Assembly: GCA_025963715.1 (NCBI GenBank)
Contig: JAOQAG010000026.1
Location: 1 to 64,000, forward strand
Source: Bacteroidota bacterium
GTDB taxonomy: Bacteria > Bacteroidota > Bacteroidia > 2-12-FULL-35-15
DNA length: 64,000 nucleotides
Reading direction: 5' to 3'
The notes below the pieces were generated by a model. That model was not told the DNA's origin. It was given only the letters and a program-made list of their open reading frames with translations, and made no database searches. Below are positions 1 to 9,000 of this stretch, piece by piece (the first letter of the stretch is position 1; every line of letters begins with the position of its first letter). Both the position numbers and the translations under genes were made by a program.

Positions 1-56
1 GGCGCCAGGCTCTGCCTGGTGACATTGCAATCTGTCACCAGGCAGAGCCTGGCGCC
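1..56. repeat. Perfect 24-base inverted repeat
   Basis: Arms 1-24 and 33-56 are perfect reverse complements around an 8-base loop; each arm carries the core GCCAGGCTCTGCCTGG. The following bases up to 170 hold only AT-rich direct repeats of AAACTTTGAAC type that recur across the window. A half copy of the arm (CGTAGGCGCCAGGCT) recurs at 60151-60165. The element may extend left of the window. Confidence 0.85.
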
Positions 57-170
57 TACGTCTGCACGATAAAATTAAACTTTATGGCTTTGTGATCTTA
101 GTGGTAAACACACGCAGCATCTGCGTGCAGCAAAACTTTAAACTTTTGAACTTTAAACTTTGAACTCTTT

Positions 171-698
171 TTAAGAAATCCGTTCTTTCAGCACTTTATA
201 CAATTCATTTGCTTTTTGCGTGCCGATGCGGTATTTTAATCCTTCTTTGTCGGTGATCTCCACGGCATCATTGCCTTGTGTGAAAAAGCGGATCTTATTT
301 TTAAAATGCAAATTATAAACCGGGCGGTTTAATAAGTATTTGCTGTATTTTACCTGTTTTACATCTACAATGTTGCTCAGGTCGATCTTTACCTTGCGGG
401 AAGTCCACAAACCATCCAGGATCAGGTTATTGCCCGCTACTTTTGTATGGATATGCAATACAAAGATCAGGATCAGCGAAAGCACCATTAAAATTAATCC
501 CATTAAAAAAAACAGCTGGCCCGAATTTTCGTTGACAGGCGAGGAAGGAATGTTGATCACGGCCACATCCACCGATTTTGGATTTTCGCTCCAGTAATAT
601 AAAATAAAACAAAACAGCGCCAATACCGTGCGCCACAAAATCGACCATTTGTTGTAGCCGATGTATTGTTTTTCGTCAAAAATTAATTCTTCTTCCAT
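171..698 (-). CDS. Two-TM membrane protein with PH-like C-terminal domain
   Basis: This 175-residue protein has two predicted membrane segments (about residues 21-37 and 63-83) followed by a soluble, beta-rich region of about 90 residues that resembles bacterial PH (bPH) domains. It is the last gene of a tight minus-strand operon: its start lies 8 bases after the stop of the 707-1240 gene, which itself follows tilS. The 707-1240 protein has the same two-TM plus beta-domain plan, so the pair may be diverged paralogues. No enzymatic motif is visible and the function is unknown. The membrane and PH assignments are inferences from hydropathy and sequence feel, not from a profile search. Confidence 0.75.
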   Translation of the reverse strand: MEEELIFDEKQYIGYNKWSILWRTVLALFCFILYYWSENPKSVDVAVINIPSSPVNENSGQLFFLMGLILMVLSLILIFVLHIHTKVAGNNLILDGLWTSRKVKIDLSNIVDVKQVKYSKYLLNRPVYNLHFKNKIRFFTQGNDAVEITDKEGLKYRIGTQKANELYKVLKERIS

Positions 699-706
699 GA
701 GAGAGG

Positions 707-1240
707 TCAGTTTCCTTGTTTTCCAAATTCTTTTATAAATGTAGAGGTATCATCCGGACTAACAACATAAATTTTTCCATCCCGCATTTTCAGAAGCACC
801 ATGTTGTTTTTATTGGTCACATACCAGGTCATTTTTCCAAGAGGCCCGTTAAATTTTCCAAAATATCCGAAAAGACCGCCCGAAGCAAATGAACGAATAG
901 TTCCGGCTGTTTCACTTTTTTCCAGCAAACGAACGGACTCGATCCCCTGCTTATTGATCGTTACCTTATTGGCCGGACGTTTTATAACTATTGCCCCCTG
1001 TGTTACCTCGTATCCTACAGGATGAAAAAGCCATGAGATTATAAAGGACGCCGTTAAAGAAAATCCCAGCAATATTGTAGTGAAACTGCTATGAGTATGT
1101 ACGGGATCTTTCTCGCTGCTGAATAAAACGGATGTGAACACGATAATGAACAGGAAGAATACGCTTATGAAAATGCTGATCCCTTTTGTCATTTTATCCA
1201 GTGACGCTTTGTAAAACATAGTATGAATGATTTCCTTCAA
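707..1240 (-). CDS. Two-TM membrane protein with PH-like domain
   Basis: A 177-residue protein with two hydrophobic segments (about residues 20-42 and 54-72) and a C-terminal domain from about residue 78 with the alternating hydrophobic pattern of bacterial PH domains (VTQGAIVIKRP, then a Gly-rich stretch GGLFGYFG). The GGLFGYFG type motif is common in Bacteroidota proteins annotated only as PH-domain-like. It starts 10 bases after the tilS stop and ends 8 bases before the next gene, so the three are probably cotranscribed. Function unknown; a role in membrane-associated sensing would be guesswork. Confidence 0.75.
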   Translation of the reverse strand: MKEIIHTMFYKASLDKMTKGISIFISVFFLFIIVFTSVLFSSEKDPVHTHSSFTTILLGFSLTASFIISWLFHPVGYEVTQGAIVIKRPANKVTINKQGIESVRLLEKSETAGTIRSFASGGLFGYFGKFNGPLGKMTWYVTNKNNMVLLKMRDGKIYVVSPDDTSTFIKEFGKQGN

Positions 1241-1250
1241 AGTTACGTTA

Positions 1251-2579
1251 CTAAGTTAATTCCGCAAAAAATACTTTGGAAGTTTTTTCCGTTATTTTAA
1301 AACGCTCGTCCATGCGGTAACCAATCAGCCATACAATTTTATTATCGGAAATGAGCAGCCGCACATTCTCTTTTTCAATCAGTGATAATTTCTGATCAAT
1401 AAAAAAATCGCTTAGTAATTTTTTGCCTTTCATGCCAATGGGTTGAAAGGCATCTCCCTTTTCCCATTTACGGATCTCCAGCGGAAATTTTAATTTTTCC
1501 AGATCGATTGCCGCAGTATTTTTTGAAACCGGAATTTTAAATTTAGCATTCCTTGTCTGTATTTTAAAAACAAGCTGCTGTCCGTTCACATCCGCAATTT
1601 TAGTGCTTTTTTTTATGCTGATCTTTTCCGGGTTCATTTGCAGTGCTTCTATCAGTAACACATCCCGGTCTTTTACCAAACGGTGCGTATCCGATAAAAA
1701 TTGTTTTCCTGATCGGCCGTCCAGTGCCCTGATGATGTTTTCCACTGCATCGCCGTTAAAGTGATAGGGTTTTAAAAACTCATATAAATAAGTTTCAAGG
1801 GGATTTAATTTCAGCAATTCCCTGATAAGGATAGTCTCGGTTTTTCCTTCAACAACGATTATTTTTTTTCGCTTTTTCTCGATCTCTTTTTTGTAGATCA
1901 GCTCCACGTTGCGCAGCCGCCCGATATCTTCCGCAATGTTTTTCCCGATCGCAGGATTCAGTTCCTGTAACAGCGGAATAATGGAGTGGCGGATCTTGTT
2001 GCGCAGGTATTTATCGGATGCATTGCTGCTGTCCTCCCGGTGCTTTAATTTATGTTTTTTCGCGAAAGCGCTGATCTCCTCTTTATTGGTAAATAAGAGC
2101 GGGCGAATGATGTTGCCCTGCTTTGGTAAAATGCCGTGCAGGCCGGCAATACCGGTTCCCCGGATGAGGTTGATCAGGAAGGTCTCCACGGAATCGTCGC
2201 GGTGATGCGCTGTGGCAATGCAGGTGTAATTGTATTGCTTGCGGATGGATTCAAACCATTCGTAACGCAATTGCCGCGCAGCAAGCTGTACGGATAGTTT
2301 ATTTTTTTTCGCGAAAGTGCTGGTATCAAATGCAGCAACATGGAAGGAAACGCTGTATTTTTCGGCAAGCTGCTCCACAAAGGTTTCATCATCGTTGCTT
2401 TCATCACCGCGCAATTGAAAGTTGCAATGCGCAATGCCAAAATCGATCCCGGCTTTGTGAAACAGCTCACACATCACCACCGAATCGATACCGCCGCTTA
2501 CCGTAAGCAGGATGCGGGCGGAAGGATCAAAAAGCTGCTGTTTGCGGATGTGATCTAAAAAGGACTGGAGCATGTCCAA
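1251..2579 (-). CDS. tilS: tRNA(Ile)-lysidine synthase
   Basis: TilS attaches lysine to C34 of the CAU-anticodon tRNA-Ile in an ATP-dependent reaction, allowing AUA decoding without reading AUG as Ile. The N-terminal PP-loop ATPase motif SGGIDS is at residues 28-33, and the HRDDSVETFLINLIRGTG segment typical of TilS follows at about residue 125. The C-terminal third (FEKGDAFQPIGMKGKKLLSDF-like segment; here WEKGDAFQPIGMKGKK) is the TilS C-terminal domain. Length 442 is normal for the family. It heads an operon with the two PH-like membrane proteins downstream. An essential housekeeping gene with no visible defects. Confidence 0.95.
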   Translation of the reverse strand: MDMLQSFLDHIRKQQLFDPSARILLTVSGGIDSVVMCELFHKAGIDFGIAHCNFQLRGDESNDDETFVEQLAEKYSVSFHVAAFDTSTFAKKNKLSVQLAARQLRYEWFESIRKQYNYTCIATAHHRDDSVETFLINLIRGTGIAGLHGILPKQGNIIRPLLFTNKEEISAFAKKHKLKHREDSSNASDKYLRNKIRHSIIPLLQELNPAIGKNIAEDIGRLRNVELIYKKEIEKKRKKIIVVEGKTETILIRELLKLNPLETYLYEFLKPYHFNGDAVENIIRALDGRSGKQFLSDTHRLVKDRDVLLIEALQMNPEKISIKKSTKIADVNGQQLVFKIQTRNAKFKIPVSKNTAAIDLEKLKFPLEIRKWEKGDAFQPIGMKGKKLLSDFFIDQKLSLIEKENVRLLISDNKIVWLIGYRMDERFKITEKTSKVFFAELT

Positions 2580-2651
2580 AGTTAAATAAAAATGACTATC
2601 GGGAAGTTTATACCAAAATCTATTTTTCTTTTAAAGAAATCTTAATTTTTG

Positions 2652-2744
2652 CGTCATTGCGAGGGCTTTTCGCCCGAAGCAATCTCACACCAGTGTATGA
2701 AGCTAGAATGAGATTGCTTCGGGCGAAAAGCCCTCGCAATGACG
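2652..2744. repeat. Perfect 36-base inverted repeat (CGTCATTGCGAGG family)
   Basis: Arms 2652-2687 and 2709-2744 are perfect reverse complements with a 21-base loop. The arm begins CGTCATTGCGAGGGC and ends GAAGCAATCTCA, a wording I recognise from dispersed intergenic repeats in many unrelated bacterial genomes. It lies between the divergent promoters' far side of tilS and the DUF2795 terminator, in non-coding DNA. Confidence 0.9.
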
Positions 2745-2796
2745 TTATTAAAGTAAACTATTTATGGTATAAAGTACCGGATACTTATTCAAATAA

Positions 2797-2825
2797 AAAA
2801 CCCCCGTTTTTTAAACGGGGGTATT
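2797..2825 (-). terminator. Terminator of the DUF2795 gene
   Basis: Stem CCCCCGTTT / AAACGGGGG (2801-2809 and 2813-2821) flanked by an A-run on the left, which reads as a U-run on the minus strand. It lies 12-40 bases beyond the stop codon at 2837. Confidence 0.85.
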
Positions 2826-2836
2826 TTAATTTAATG

Positions 2837-3058
2837 TTAGTATTCATCTTCATTAAAGAAGAAATCTTCTTTGGTTGGGTAATCCGGCCAGATCTCCTCA
2901 ATGGATTCGTAGATCTCCCCTTCGTCTTCAATTTCCTGAAGATTTTCAATCACTTCCATCGGAGCGCCCGAACGAATTCCAAAATCAATTAATTCATCCT
3001 TAGTTGCAGGCCATGGTGCATCTTCTAAGTGTTTTGCTAATTCTAGTGTCCAGTACAT
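2837..3058 (-). CDS. Small acidic DUF2795-type protein
   Basis: A 73-residue, very acidic protein beginning MYWTLELAKHLEDAPWP and ending in FFFNEDEY. I recognise it as the short, extremely conserved Bacteroidota protein usually annotated as DUF2795 (the PWPATKDELIDFGIRSGAP segment is characteristic). It has no known function. It stands alone with its own terminator. A TAnnTTTG-type box on the minus strand (TACTTTTG, 3148 to 3141) about 85 bases upstream could be its promoter. Confidence 0.85.
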   Translation of the reverse strand: MYWTLELAKHLEDAPWPATKDELIDFGIRSGAPMEVIENLQEIEDEGEIYESIEEIWPDYPTKEDFFFNEDEY

Positions 3059-3236
3059 AACGGTTATTTTTGGAATTAAAACGTAAAAAACCTGCGCTTG
3101 TTACATTCTAAAAAAATTATTTGATACTTTGATTTTCGTGCAAAAGTAAAAATTAATTTCACTTATCAGCTACGATCCCGGATTTTTTTAAAAAATTATT
3201 GAAAACCCCAATGAAAATGGGTGTTTGGGAGGGTTG

Positions 3237-3785
3237 CTACATGCGCGGTTTCCAGGGAATTTCTTCGGCATTCAAATCCTTCGTAAGTTTCCTGGAAAGC
3301 ACAAATAAATAGTCGCTCAACCGGTTCAGATATTTGATCACCAGCTCGGCCACAAAACTGTTCTCCGAAAGGTGAATGGTTAAGCGCTCGGCTCTGCGGC
3401 AAACGCAGCGGGCAATGTGACAGTAGGAAACGCTGGTATGTCCGCCCGGCAATACAAAGGAGCGCATCTCGGGAAGACTTTCATTCATACGGTCCATTTC
3501 TTTTTCAAGAAGGGTGATGTCTTCTTCTTTCAGATCCGGGATCTTCATTTTTGATTTTTCAGGATCGGATGCTAATGAAGAACCGATGGTAAACAAGCGG
3601 TCCTGAATCTCAATCAGTAATTTTTTAGTGTCAGCATCCATTTGCTGGTCGCGGATCAGCCCGATCCATGAATTGAGCTCGTCCACAGTACCGTATGCTT
3701 CAATGCGCATGTGATGTTTTGGAACGCGTGTGCCTCCAATCAGTGATGTTTGGCCTTTGTCGCCGGTTTTGGTATATACTTTCAT
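3237..3785 (-). CDS. Cob(I)alamin adenosyltransferase, PduO type
   Basis: Transfers the 5'-deoxyadenosyl group of ATP to cob(I)alamin to make adenosylcobalamin. The ATP-binding signature TKTGDKGQTSLIGG is at residues 5-18, followed by R27/E29-type residues in RIEAYGTVDELNS and the conserved C-terminal helix VIKYLNRLSDYLFVLSRKL. The 182-residue length matches the five-helix bundle PduO/MMAB family. No other cobalamin gene is nearby, so the product probably serves a B12-dependent enzyme such as methylmalonyl-CoA mutase encoded elsewhere. The ORF upstream sequence is a repeat-rich AT stretch. Confidence 0.95.
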   Translation of the reverse strand: MKVYTKTGDKGQTSLIGGTRVPKHHMRIEAYGTVDELNSWIGLIRDQQMDADTKKLLIEIQDRLFTIGSSLASDPEKSKMKIPDLKEEDITLLEKEMDRMNESLPEMRSFVLPGGHTSVSYCHIARCVCRRAERLTIHLSENSFVAELVIKYLNRLSDYLFVLSRKLTKDLNAEEIPWKPRM

Positions 3786-4006
3786 GAAAAAAGTTCAAAG
3801 TTTAAAGTTCAAAAGTTTAAAGTTTTGCTGTGCGTTTAAAAAAAGTTCAATGGTTCATTAGTTTACTGGTTCATTGGTGTGCTGCGTAATTCTATGTTTA
3901 GGCTACAGCCTTTTTATTTGCCTATTGCCAATTGCTTTTTATTTTTTCTTGTCTACTGCCTTTTTTGTCTACTGTCTACTTTTTTTATTTGTCTATTACC
4001 AACTGC

Positions 4007-4753
4007 CTATTGTCTATTTCCTTCCTTCTTTCCTTCCTCTACCAACCGCGATGATATTGTCGTGATGTTCTCATTTTTGTAATCGCGTTCCACCACGCCA
4101 TCTTTTAACCGTACAATGCGGTGTGCGTGTTGTGCAATGTCTTCTTCGTGTGTTACAAGCACAATGGTATTTCCCTGCCTGTGAATTTCTTCGAGCAATC
4201 CCATGATCTCTACGGATGTTTTTGAATCCAGGTTTCCGGTAGGCTCATCGGCAAGAATGATGGCTGGTTTGTTAACCAGTGCACGGGCAATGGCTACACG
4301 CTGGCGTTGTCCGCCCGAAAGCTCATTGGGTTTGTGCATGATGCGCTCGCCCAATCCAACCTGTGTGAGTACTTCTTTTGCGCGCGCCAGCCGGTCTTCT
4401 TTGTTAAATCCGGCATAGATCAGCGGAAGCATTACATTATCAAGCGAGGTAGAGCGTGGCAATAAATTAAAGGATTGAAAAACGAAACCGATCTCTTTGT
4501 TCCGTACTTCGGCCAGCTCATTGTCCAGCATTTTGGCAACGGATTTTCCGTTCAGCACATATTCGCCGGACGAAGGACTATCAAGGCAACCGAGTACATT
4601 CATCAGGGTGGATTTTCCGGAACCGGAAGGACCCATCAATGCTACAAATTCGTTTTTATAAATATTGAGAGAAACCGAGCGCAGGGCATGGATCACTTCG
4701 GTTCCTATTTTATAGGATTTTGCAATTTCAGTTAGTTTAATAATTGATTCCAT
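4007..4753 (-). CDS. ABC transporter ATP-binding protein (MacB/LolD type)
   Basis: A 248-residue ATPase with Walker [10 protein letters not shown] (about residues 41-49), signature LSGGQRQR (about 144-151), Walker [14 protein letters not shown] (about 164-176) and the H-loop VTHEED. The spacing and the TGNLDS wording place it in the MacB/LolD/FtsE group that drives mechanotransmission or lipoprotein-release permeases. No permease gene is adjacent, which is common for this class in Bacteroidota. The C-terminal 20 residues, rich in E/G/K, overlap a low-complexity stretch and may be a recent extension. Candidate -7 box TACATTTG on the minus strand at 4843-4836. Confidence 0.9.
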   Translation of the reverse strand: MESIIKLTEIAKSYKIGTEVIHALRSVSLNIYKNEFVALMGPSGSGKSTLMNVLGCLDSPSSGEYVLNGKSVAKMLDNELAEVRNKEIGFVFQSFNLLPRSTSLDNVMLPLIYAGFNKEDRLARAKEVLTQVGLGERIMHKPNELSGGQRQRVAIARALVNKPAIILADEPTGNLDSKTSVEIMGLLEEIHRQGNTIVLVTHEEDIAQHAHRIVRLKDGVVERDYKNENITTISSRLVEEGKKEGNRQ

Positions 4754-4911
4754 GGGTGCGAATAACGAATAAGAAACGAAAAACGAATCTGTGGGTTTAC
4801 TATGTGTAAATTAATATGTAAGAACTGTAATGATACAAATGTACGATTCTTAGGAAACGGATCATTTTTTAGTGTTAACAAACATTGATCGACGCGGAAT
4901 TTATTTAAAAT

Positions 4912-5045
4912 CAGGTTATGTTGTAGAATAATGTTGCTATTGAAAACGGAAATACTTTTCTGATCTGTCGTCCCGCACTCGTTGCGGGATGACAGTATTG
5001 TTCGTGAGTATCGTAAAAAACAACATTTTATTACAGTATAACCTG
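4912..5045. mobile_element. MITE-like element, copy 1
   Basis: A 134-base element with ends CAGGTTAT / ATAACCTG and longer imperfect terminal inverted repeats (GTTATGTTGTAGAATAATGTTG against the opposite end), bordered by AAAT on both sides (4908-4911 and 5046-5049). The centre is a hairpin GTCGTCCCGCA..TTGCGGGATGAC (4967-4994). A second copy with near-identical outer arms is at 62782-62972. There is no ORF, so it would be non-autonomous. Confidence 0.65.
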
Positions 5046-5087
5046 AAATTAAACTTTGCGTCTTTGCGCCTTCGTGGCAAAAAATTG

Positions 5088-5873
5088 CTAATACTTCAAT
5101 ACAAAATGCTGCTTCACCTGCCCGGTCCTGAAAAAAACAATTCCCATCTGAAAAAGATCAAGGGTAATGCTTACTTCCGGATGCGCTTTGATGCTTTCCC
5201 AGGCTTCGGTCATGCCTTTCGACCAGTAAATATCATCAAAAATAAAAACACTACTCCCGGTTGCTTTTTCAAGGCATTGGTAAAAATAATTTAAGGTGGC
5301 TTCCTTGCGGTGATTGCCATCAAAAAAAACAAGATCGAGGGTATTTACAGTCGCAAGCATTTTAGGTAATTCCGTATCGAAATTGCCCGGAACCGGTTCA
5401 ATATTTTGTAATTGGAGCTGTTTAAAGTTTTCCTGAGCAATTTTGCGGATCTCCGGGCATCCTTCAATGGTGATCACCCGCGATTTTGACCGAGCAATTG
5501 CTAAGTACATCGTGCTGATGCCTACATTGGTACCCAGTTCCAAAATGGTATCCGGTTGGAAATGGTCTGCCAGCCTGAAAAGCAACTGTGCATACTTCTT
5601 ATTTTTGGCTGCTGTTTTTGTGATCTGCCGGATGCTGCGGAGATTGCTGCGGCCTGCCCCGGAACCGGCACCCAGGTCGGTTACCTGGATTTGTACCGGA
5701 TTTGAAAGTAATTGGCTGCGAATATCTTCTACTATTTCATAAGAATAAAAGGACATGTTTTTTTTGAAGACCTGATTGTAAAGCTCAAAAACAAAGGGGG
5801 AATGAAGCCCGTGTTCGTTTGTTTTTAAGTAATTGTATTTCAGATAATTAATAAAAAAATGCAACTTATCCAT
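5088..5873 (-). CDS. Class I SAM-dependent methyltransferase
   Basis: A 261-residue protein with the class I motif I LELGTNVGIS at about residues 116-125, an acidic motif II residue in VITIEGCPE, and the VFFDGNHRKEATLNYF segment typical of O-methyltransferase-like enzymes. The N-terminal FINYLKYNYLKTNEHGLHSPFVFELYN-type segment is characteristic of an uncharacterised Bacteroidota methyltransferase family. Substrate unknown. It is transcribed alone; its stop codon directly follows a dispersed repeat (GCGTCTTTGCGCCTTCGTGG). Confidence 0.88.
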   Translation of the reverse strand: MDKLHFFINYLKYNYLKTNEHGLHSPFVFELYNQVFKKNMSFYSYEIVEDIRSQLLSNPVQIQVTDLGAGSGAGRSNLRSIRQITKTAAKNKKYAQLLFRLADHFQPDTILELGTNVGISTMYLAIARSKSRVITIEGCPEIRKIAQENFKQLQLQNIEPVPGNFDTELPKMLATVNTLDLVFFDGNHRKEATLNYFYQCLEKATGSSVFIFDDIYWSKGMTEAWESIKAHPEVSITLDLFQMGIVFFRTGQVKQHFVLKY

Positions 5874-6032
5874 TTCTCAAAGTTACTTCAAAAGCTAATT
5901 AATTGTTAAATTTTTTTTGGAAGCATGCAACTAATAGGCGAAATTAGTACTCTCATTATTAATAAACCGTATTGATTTTCAACGACTTTAGTCAATCTAT
6001 CTGATTTTTAGCTCTTTAATAACTATAAAACG

Positions 6033-9000
6033 ATGTTAAAAAAAATAATCCCCTTTTTCTCTCTCCTCTTTGTGTTTTCCCTGGTGCCTGAAATTTCGAA
6101 GGCATCACACGTTGCGGGTGGTGAAATAACCTATACCTGTTTAGGGGGGAACCAATACCAGGTAAACCTGAATTTATTTATTGACTGTGCGGGTTTTAAC
6201 CCGGGTGCACAGCAAACGATCAATTTTACCAGCAGTTGCGGCGGGAGTACTACGCTTAACGTAGACGTATCGGCAGCGACCACCAACGGATTGGAAATTT
6301 CACAGCTTTGTCCGGCGCAGATCTCTATGAGTACCTGTAACGGCGGTACATTGCCGGGAATGTGGCTTTTTAATTATACCGGTGTGGTTACGCTTTCACC
6401 GGCGTGTGATACCTGGACAATGAGCTGGAGTGTGTGCTGCAGGAACAGTGCGATCACCAACGTATCATCCGGCAGCAGCAATTATTATATTGAAGCTACG
6501 CTAAACAGCGCTACAGCAGCTTGTAACAGCTCACCTGAATTTACTGCGCAGCCTATTCCATACGTATGTGCCGGTCAGCCGGTAAACTACAGCTATGGTG
6601 TGGTGGAAACGGATGGCGACTCCTTGTATTATTCACTGGTTTCCGCGATGGATGGCGCCGGTATTCCTTCCACTTATAACAGCGGTTACTCCGGAACATC
6701 CCCGATCCCGGGTATTACCATCGATCCCAACACCGGGCTTGTAAGCTTTACACCTACGGCATTGGGTAACTTTGTGGTGGTAATTTTAGTGCAGGAATAT
6801 GATGACAATGGAAATTTAGTGGGTACGGTTATGCGGGATATTCAGTTTGTGGTGCAAAGCTGTACCAATGCGGTGCCTTCGCCAACCGGCGGTACGATTA
6901 CCGGATTTACAGGAAACGCAGTGCAAACAGGGCCATATAGTTTGGAAATGTGCGCAGGCAATAGTTTTGCCTTTACAGCAACATATACGGATCCGGATGC
7001 TGCTGATATTTTAACGGAGATCTCCAATATTTCAGCTGCATTACCGGGAGCTGTGATCACTTCATCGGGTACCAACCCGCTGACGCTGAACATTAGCTGG
7101 AATGCACCTGCGGGAACAATGGGACAAAGCCTTACGTTTACGATCACTATTTCCGACGGTGCCTGCCCGATCCCCGGACAGCAAACATTTGTATACAGTG
7201 TAAATATCCTGGATGCAACTACGGTGGACCCGGATCTGACGATCTGCGGATCGCAGACGGCGCAGCTGAACGCTTATGGAGGAAGTGTGTTCAATTGGTC
7301 CGTGGTTTCCGGTCCGCCGATGACACCCGCAAATTTTTCGTGTAACCCTTGTGCCAATCCGATTGCATCGCCTGCGGCTACCACTACTTACGCTGTGATC
7401 AGTAACCTGAGCGGTACCTGCGATAACATGGATACAGTAACGGTTTACGTGGTTCCTGATTTTACCTATACGATCACACAAAGTTCGTTCAACTCCTGTT
7501 TGATGGATCCGGTGCAGCTGGCGGTGAGCAATGTGCTTCCGGCAGGTGTATACACGTACCAATGGACACCGGCAGCTAATTTAAATAACCCGAACATTGC
7601 AAATCCTACGGCTACATTTACGGCGCCGGGTACTTATACTTTTACCGTGGTGGTAACCAGTCCGCAGGGCTGTACCAAAACAAGCACCCTGTCGATTGTG
7701 GCAGCACCGGCTTTTGCACCATCGGTTACAGCAAGCAACGATACTTCTTTTTGCGGATTGGGAACGGTTAACTTAGGCGTTACGTTTAACGGTGCCGCAG
7801 TGCCTCCGGTATGCGGATTAAGCACCAGCGGTGGCTGCGGCGGAACCGCTTTGGCGGCCACGATAGGAACCGGATCGGGATCCAATTCTTCTACTACATG
7901 GCCCGCTATTTATGGTAACTGGTATACTTCCGAAAAACACCAGATGTTGTTTACCGCTGCGGAATTAAATGCTGCGGGAGTTATTGGTGGTAAGATCGAC
8001 CAGATCGATGTGCCGGTAACGATGATCAACGGGATTACGACGTATCATAATTTTACTATAAAAATGGGCTGTACCAACTTAGCTGCATTGGGTACTACCT
8101 GGGAAAGCGGACTGCTGCAGGTATTTGGGCCAAGCACGGTGAATATTGCGGTGGGGATGAATGCGAATGTGCTGAGCACTGCATTTGAGTGGGACGGGAT
8201 CTCGAATATTATTGTGGAGATCTGTTCGACGGAAGGACCCGGTACGAGTGGTTATTATAATTACACACAAAGTTCTATCTCGCCTTTTGCAACAACCGGG
8301 TTTACTTCGTGTTTGTATAGCTTTACGGATGCCAATGATATGTGCCCGGATGTGGTGAATTTTATCACAACTTCCAATGACCGCCCTGTACTGCAGTTTC
8401 ATTACTGCTCGATGGTGCCGGATCCGTCCAATTTTAGCTTTTTATGGACACCGGCCAGCGGTGCAATCGCGAATGCAACAGCACAAAATACAACGGGGAT
8501 GCCTCCGTCAACCATGGATTATTATATTACTGTAACCAACAATGCGGGCGGTTGTACCGATGTGGATACGGTGCATGTGGACATTATTAATATCAGCACA
8601 CTTACGATCACACCGGCGGGTCCTTATTGTGTAAACGGTTCTATTGACACACTACAGGTTTCGGTTCCTACCGGAACGGGTCTGTATTCGGGTGCCGGTA
8701 TTACCAATACTACGTTGGGTATTTTTAATCCTGCGATTGCGGGTGTGGGAACGCATGAAATTTATTACAATGTAAACGGTTCCTGCGGAACGGGCGTGGA
8801 TTCTATTGCGATCACCGTGATCCCGCCGCCGGATCCAACGATCACGCCGGTTGCCAACCAGTGTACATCGGGTTCGCCGATCACGCTAAGTGCGGCTTCG
8901 GCCGGTGGTGTATGGTCGGGAGCAGGTATTACGGATGCAAATGCCGGAACATTTGATCCTACAACTGCGGGGATCGGCAGCCATATTATTACGTACATGA

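Noticed and set aside
2657-2992. 111-residue plus-strand ORF
   Set aside because: Starts inside the perfect hairpin, crosses a terminator and runs antisense to the DUF2795 gene.
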